Assembly (NCBI GenBank): GCA_946479125.1
Contig: CAMLET010000132.1
Location: forward strand, 1-7,951
Direction: 5' to 3'
From: an uncultured Flavobacteriales bacterium
Lineage (GTDB): Bacteria > Bacteroidota > Bacteroidia > Flavobacteriales > Crocinitomicaceae
DNA: 7,951 bases
A program made the position numbers and the translations under genes. This document shows positions 6,898 to 7,951 of the stretch, piece after piece. Within the stretch, counting starts at the first letter, position 1. Each line of letters opens with the position of its first letter. The notes below the pieces were generated by a model. It made no database searches. It was given only the letters and a program-made list of their open reading frames with translations, and was not told the origin of the DNA.

Positions 6898-7951
6898 ATG
6901 GAACTAAACAACATAAAACGTTTTTACTTCATAGGCATCGGAGGAATCGGAATGTCGGCGCTTGCACGTTACTTTTTTGCCTTAGGCTACGAAGTTGCGG
7001 GTTACGATAAAACGCCTTCACCTTTAACGGACGAACTGATTGAAGAGGGAATTGCTGTTCATTTCAATGATTTGGGTGAGAATCTTCCAGAAGCGTTTTT
7101 GAATACAGAAGAAACACTTGTTGTTTATACGCCGGCTATTCCAGCTACAATGGGCGAGTTGGTTTTTGCTAAGAAGAATCACAAAGTTCTAAAGCGAAGT
7201 GAAGTTTTGGGTTTGATTACTCGAACTTCAAAAGGATTAGGGGTTGCAGGAACACATGGAAAAACAACTACGTCAACAATGTTGGCTTGGGTGCTTTCCA
7301 ATTCTACTTTGGGTTGTTCTGCTTTCTTAGGCGGAATTTCTTCCAACTTCGATTCGAATGTATTGATCAATCCGAAGTCAGACTTTACAGTCATTGAAGC
7401 AGATGAATTTGATCGTTCGTTTTTGCGCTTGTCTCCGTTGGCGAGTATCATCACGGCTATGGATCCTGATCATTTGGATATTTATGGAACCAAAGAAGCA
7501 TTCGAAGAAGGTTTTCAGGAATATGCCAATAAACATAACGTTGGTGGATTTGTGGTTTATAAACATTCATTGCCATTGCGTACTGAATCTTTTAATTCCA
7601 TTTCATACGGGGTAAATGCGCCAATCGCTCAGGTGAATGGTTATAATCTTCGCGTTGAAAACGGACATTTCTACATGGATGTTGACTATTTGGGCAACGT
7701 TCAGGAAAATATAGAGCTTGGTTTGCCTGGAATTCACAATGCCGAGAATGCAGTTGCAGTAATTGCGCTTTGTTTGCATTTGGGTTGCAGTTGGGATGAA
7801 ATTCGTTCCGGATTGGCAAGTTTTAAAGGAGTGAAACGTCGTTTTGAATACCATGTTCGAACAGAGAAATTGGTTTACATCGACGACTATGCGCATCATC
7901 CAACGGAAATAGCAGCCTTGGTTTCTTCTATTCGTTTGTTGTATCCTGATA
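6898..7951 (+). CDS. murC: UDP-N-acetylmuramate:L-alanine ligase MurC (5' part, truncated by window end)
   Basis: Cytoplasmic ATP-dependent ligase that adds the first stem residue, L-alanine, to UDP-MurNAc. The frame is open from the ATG to the right edge, giving 351 residues; the family is usually about 450-490, so roughly the last quarter lies outside. The N-terminal UDP-binding Rossmann loop is GIGGIGMSALA at 13-23. The central ATPase domain has AGTHGKTTT at 117-125 (the His in the P-loop is typical of MurC), EADEFDRSFL at 167-176, DPDHLDIYG at 189-197 and PGIHNAENA at 277-285. The C-terminal domain begins with GVKRRFE at 311-317 and the MurC-specific DDYAHHPTEI at 329-338. The start gives the Rossmann loop its normal N-terminal position and has a GGAG upstream. 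It is the only complete junction here with a real gap (40 bases after murG). No frame disruption is seen in the visible part. Confidence 0.97.
   Translation, partial: MELNNIKRFYFIGIGGIGMSALARYFFALGYEVAGYDKTPSPLTDELIEEGIAVHFNDLGENLPEAFLNTEETLVVYTPAIPATMGELVFAKKNHKVLKRSEVLGLITRTSKGLGVAGTHGKTTTSTMLAWVLSNSTLGCSAFLGGISSNFDSNVLINPKSDFTVIEADEFDRSFLRLSPLASIITAMDPDHLDIYGTKEAFEEGFQEYANKHNVGGFVVYKHSLPLRTESFNSISYGVNAPIAQVNGYNLRVENGHFYMDVDYLGNVQENIELGLPGIHNAENAVAVIALCLHLGCSWDEIRSGLASFKGVKRRFEYHVRTEKLVYIDDYAHHPTEIAALVSSIRLLYPD

Noticed and set aside
7394..7615. Second + strand open frame within murC
   Set aside because: It overlaps the conserved murC frame throughout, and its translation shows no domain. 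It is a by-product of murC codon composition.

Overview
The window is a stretch of a bacterial dcw (division and cell wall) cluster. Every gene is on the + strand and together they fill almost the whole window. The order is: the last codons of a gene that is probably ftsI (a PASTA-tailed penicillin-binding protein), then murE, mraY, murD, a 155-residue gene I do not recognise, ftsW, murG, and the first 351 codons of murC, which runs off the right edge.

The likely source is Bacteroidota, most probably Flavobacteriales and perhaps near Fluviicola/Crocinitomicaceae. Four things point there: no murF between murE and mraY, a MraY with a long extra loop (416 residues against about 360 in E. coli), almost no Shine-Dalgarno sequences in an AT-leaning genome, and Bacteroidota-like variants of the FtsW and MurG motifs. 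The phylum is fairly secure; the family is a guess from overall feel.

Together the genes form one pathway. MurC, MurD and MurE add L-Ala, D-Glu and, judging by the DNPR motif, meso-diaminopimelate to UDP-MurNAc in the cytoplasm. MraY moves the finished muropeptide onto undecaprenyl phosphate to make lipid I. MurG adds GlcNAc to make lipid II. FtsW, with the penicillin-binding protein encoded upstream, polymerises and cross-links it at the septum. The first three junctions (ftsI/murE, murE/mraY, mraY/murD) are one-base TAATG overlaps. The orphan/ftsW and ftsW/murG junctions are four-base ATGA overlaps. This indicates one translationally coupled operon.

Two places do not fit the standard plan. 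One is the unrecognised soluble 155-residue protein between murD and ftsW. The other is the only sizeable gap, 40 bases between murG and murC, which holds a perfect 8-bp hairpin that looks like a small dispersed palindromic repeat abutting the murG stop codon. I see no mobile element, CRISPR array, RNA gene, internal promoter or terminator. No gap exceeds 40 bases. Apart from those two places this is ordinary housekeeping DNA.
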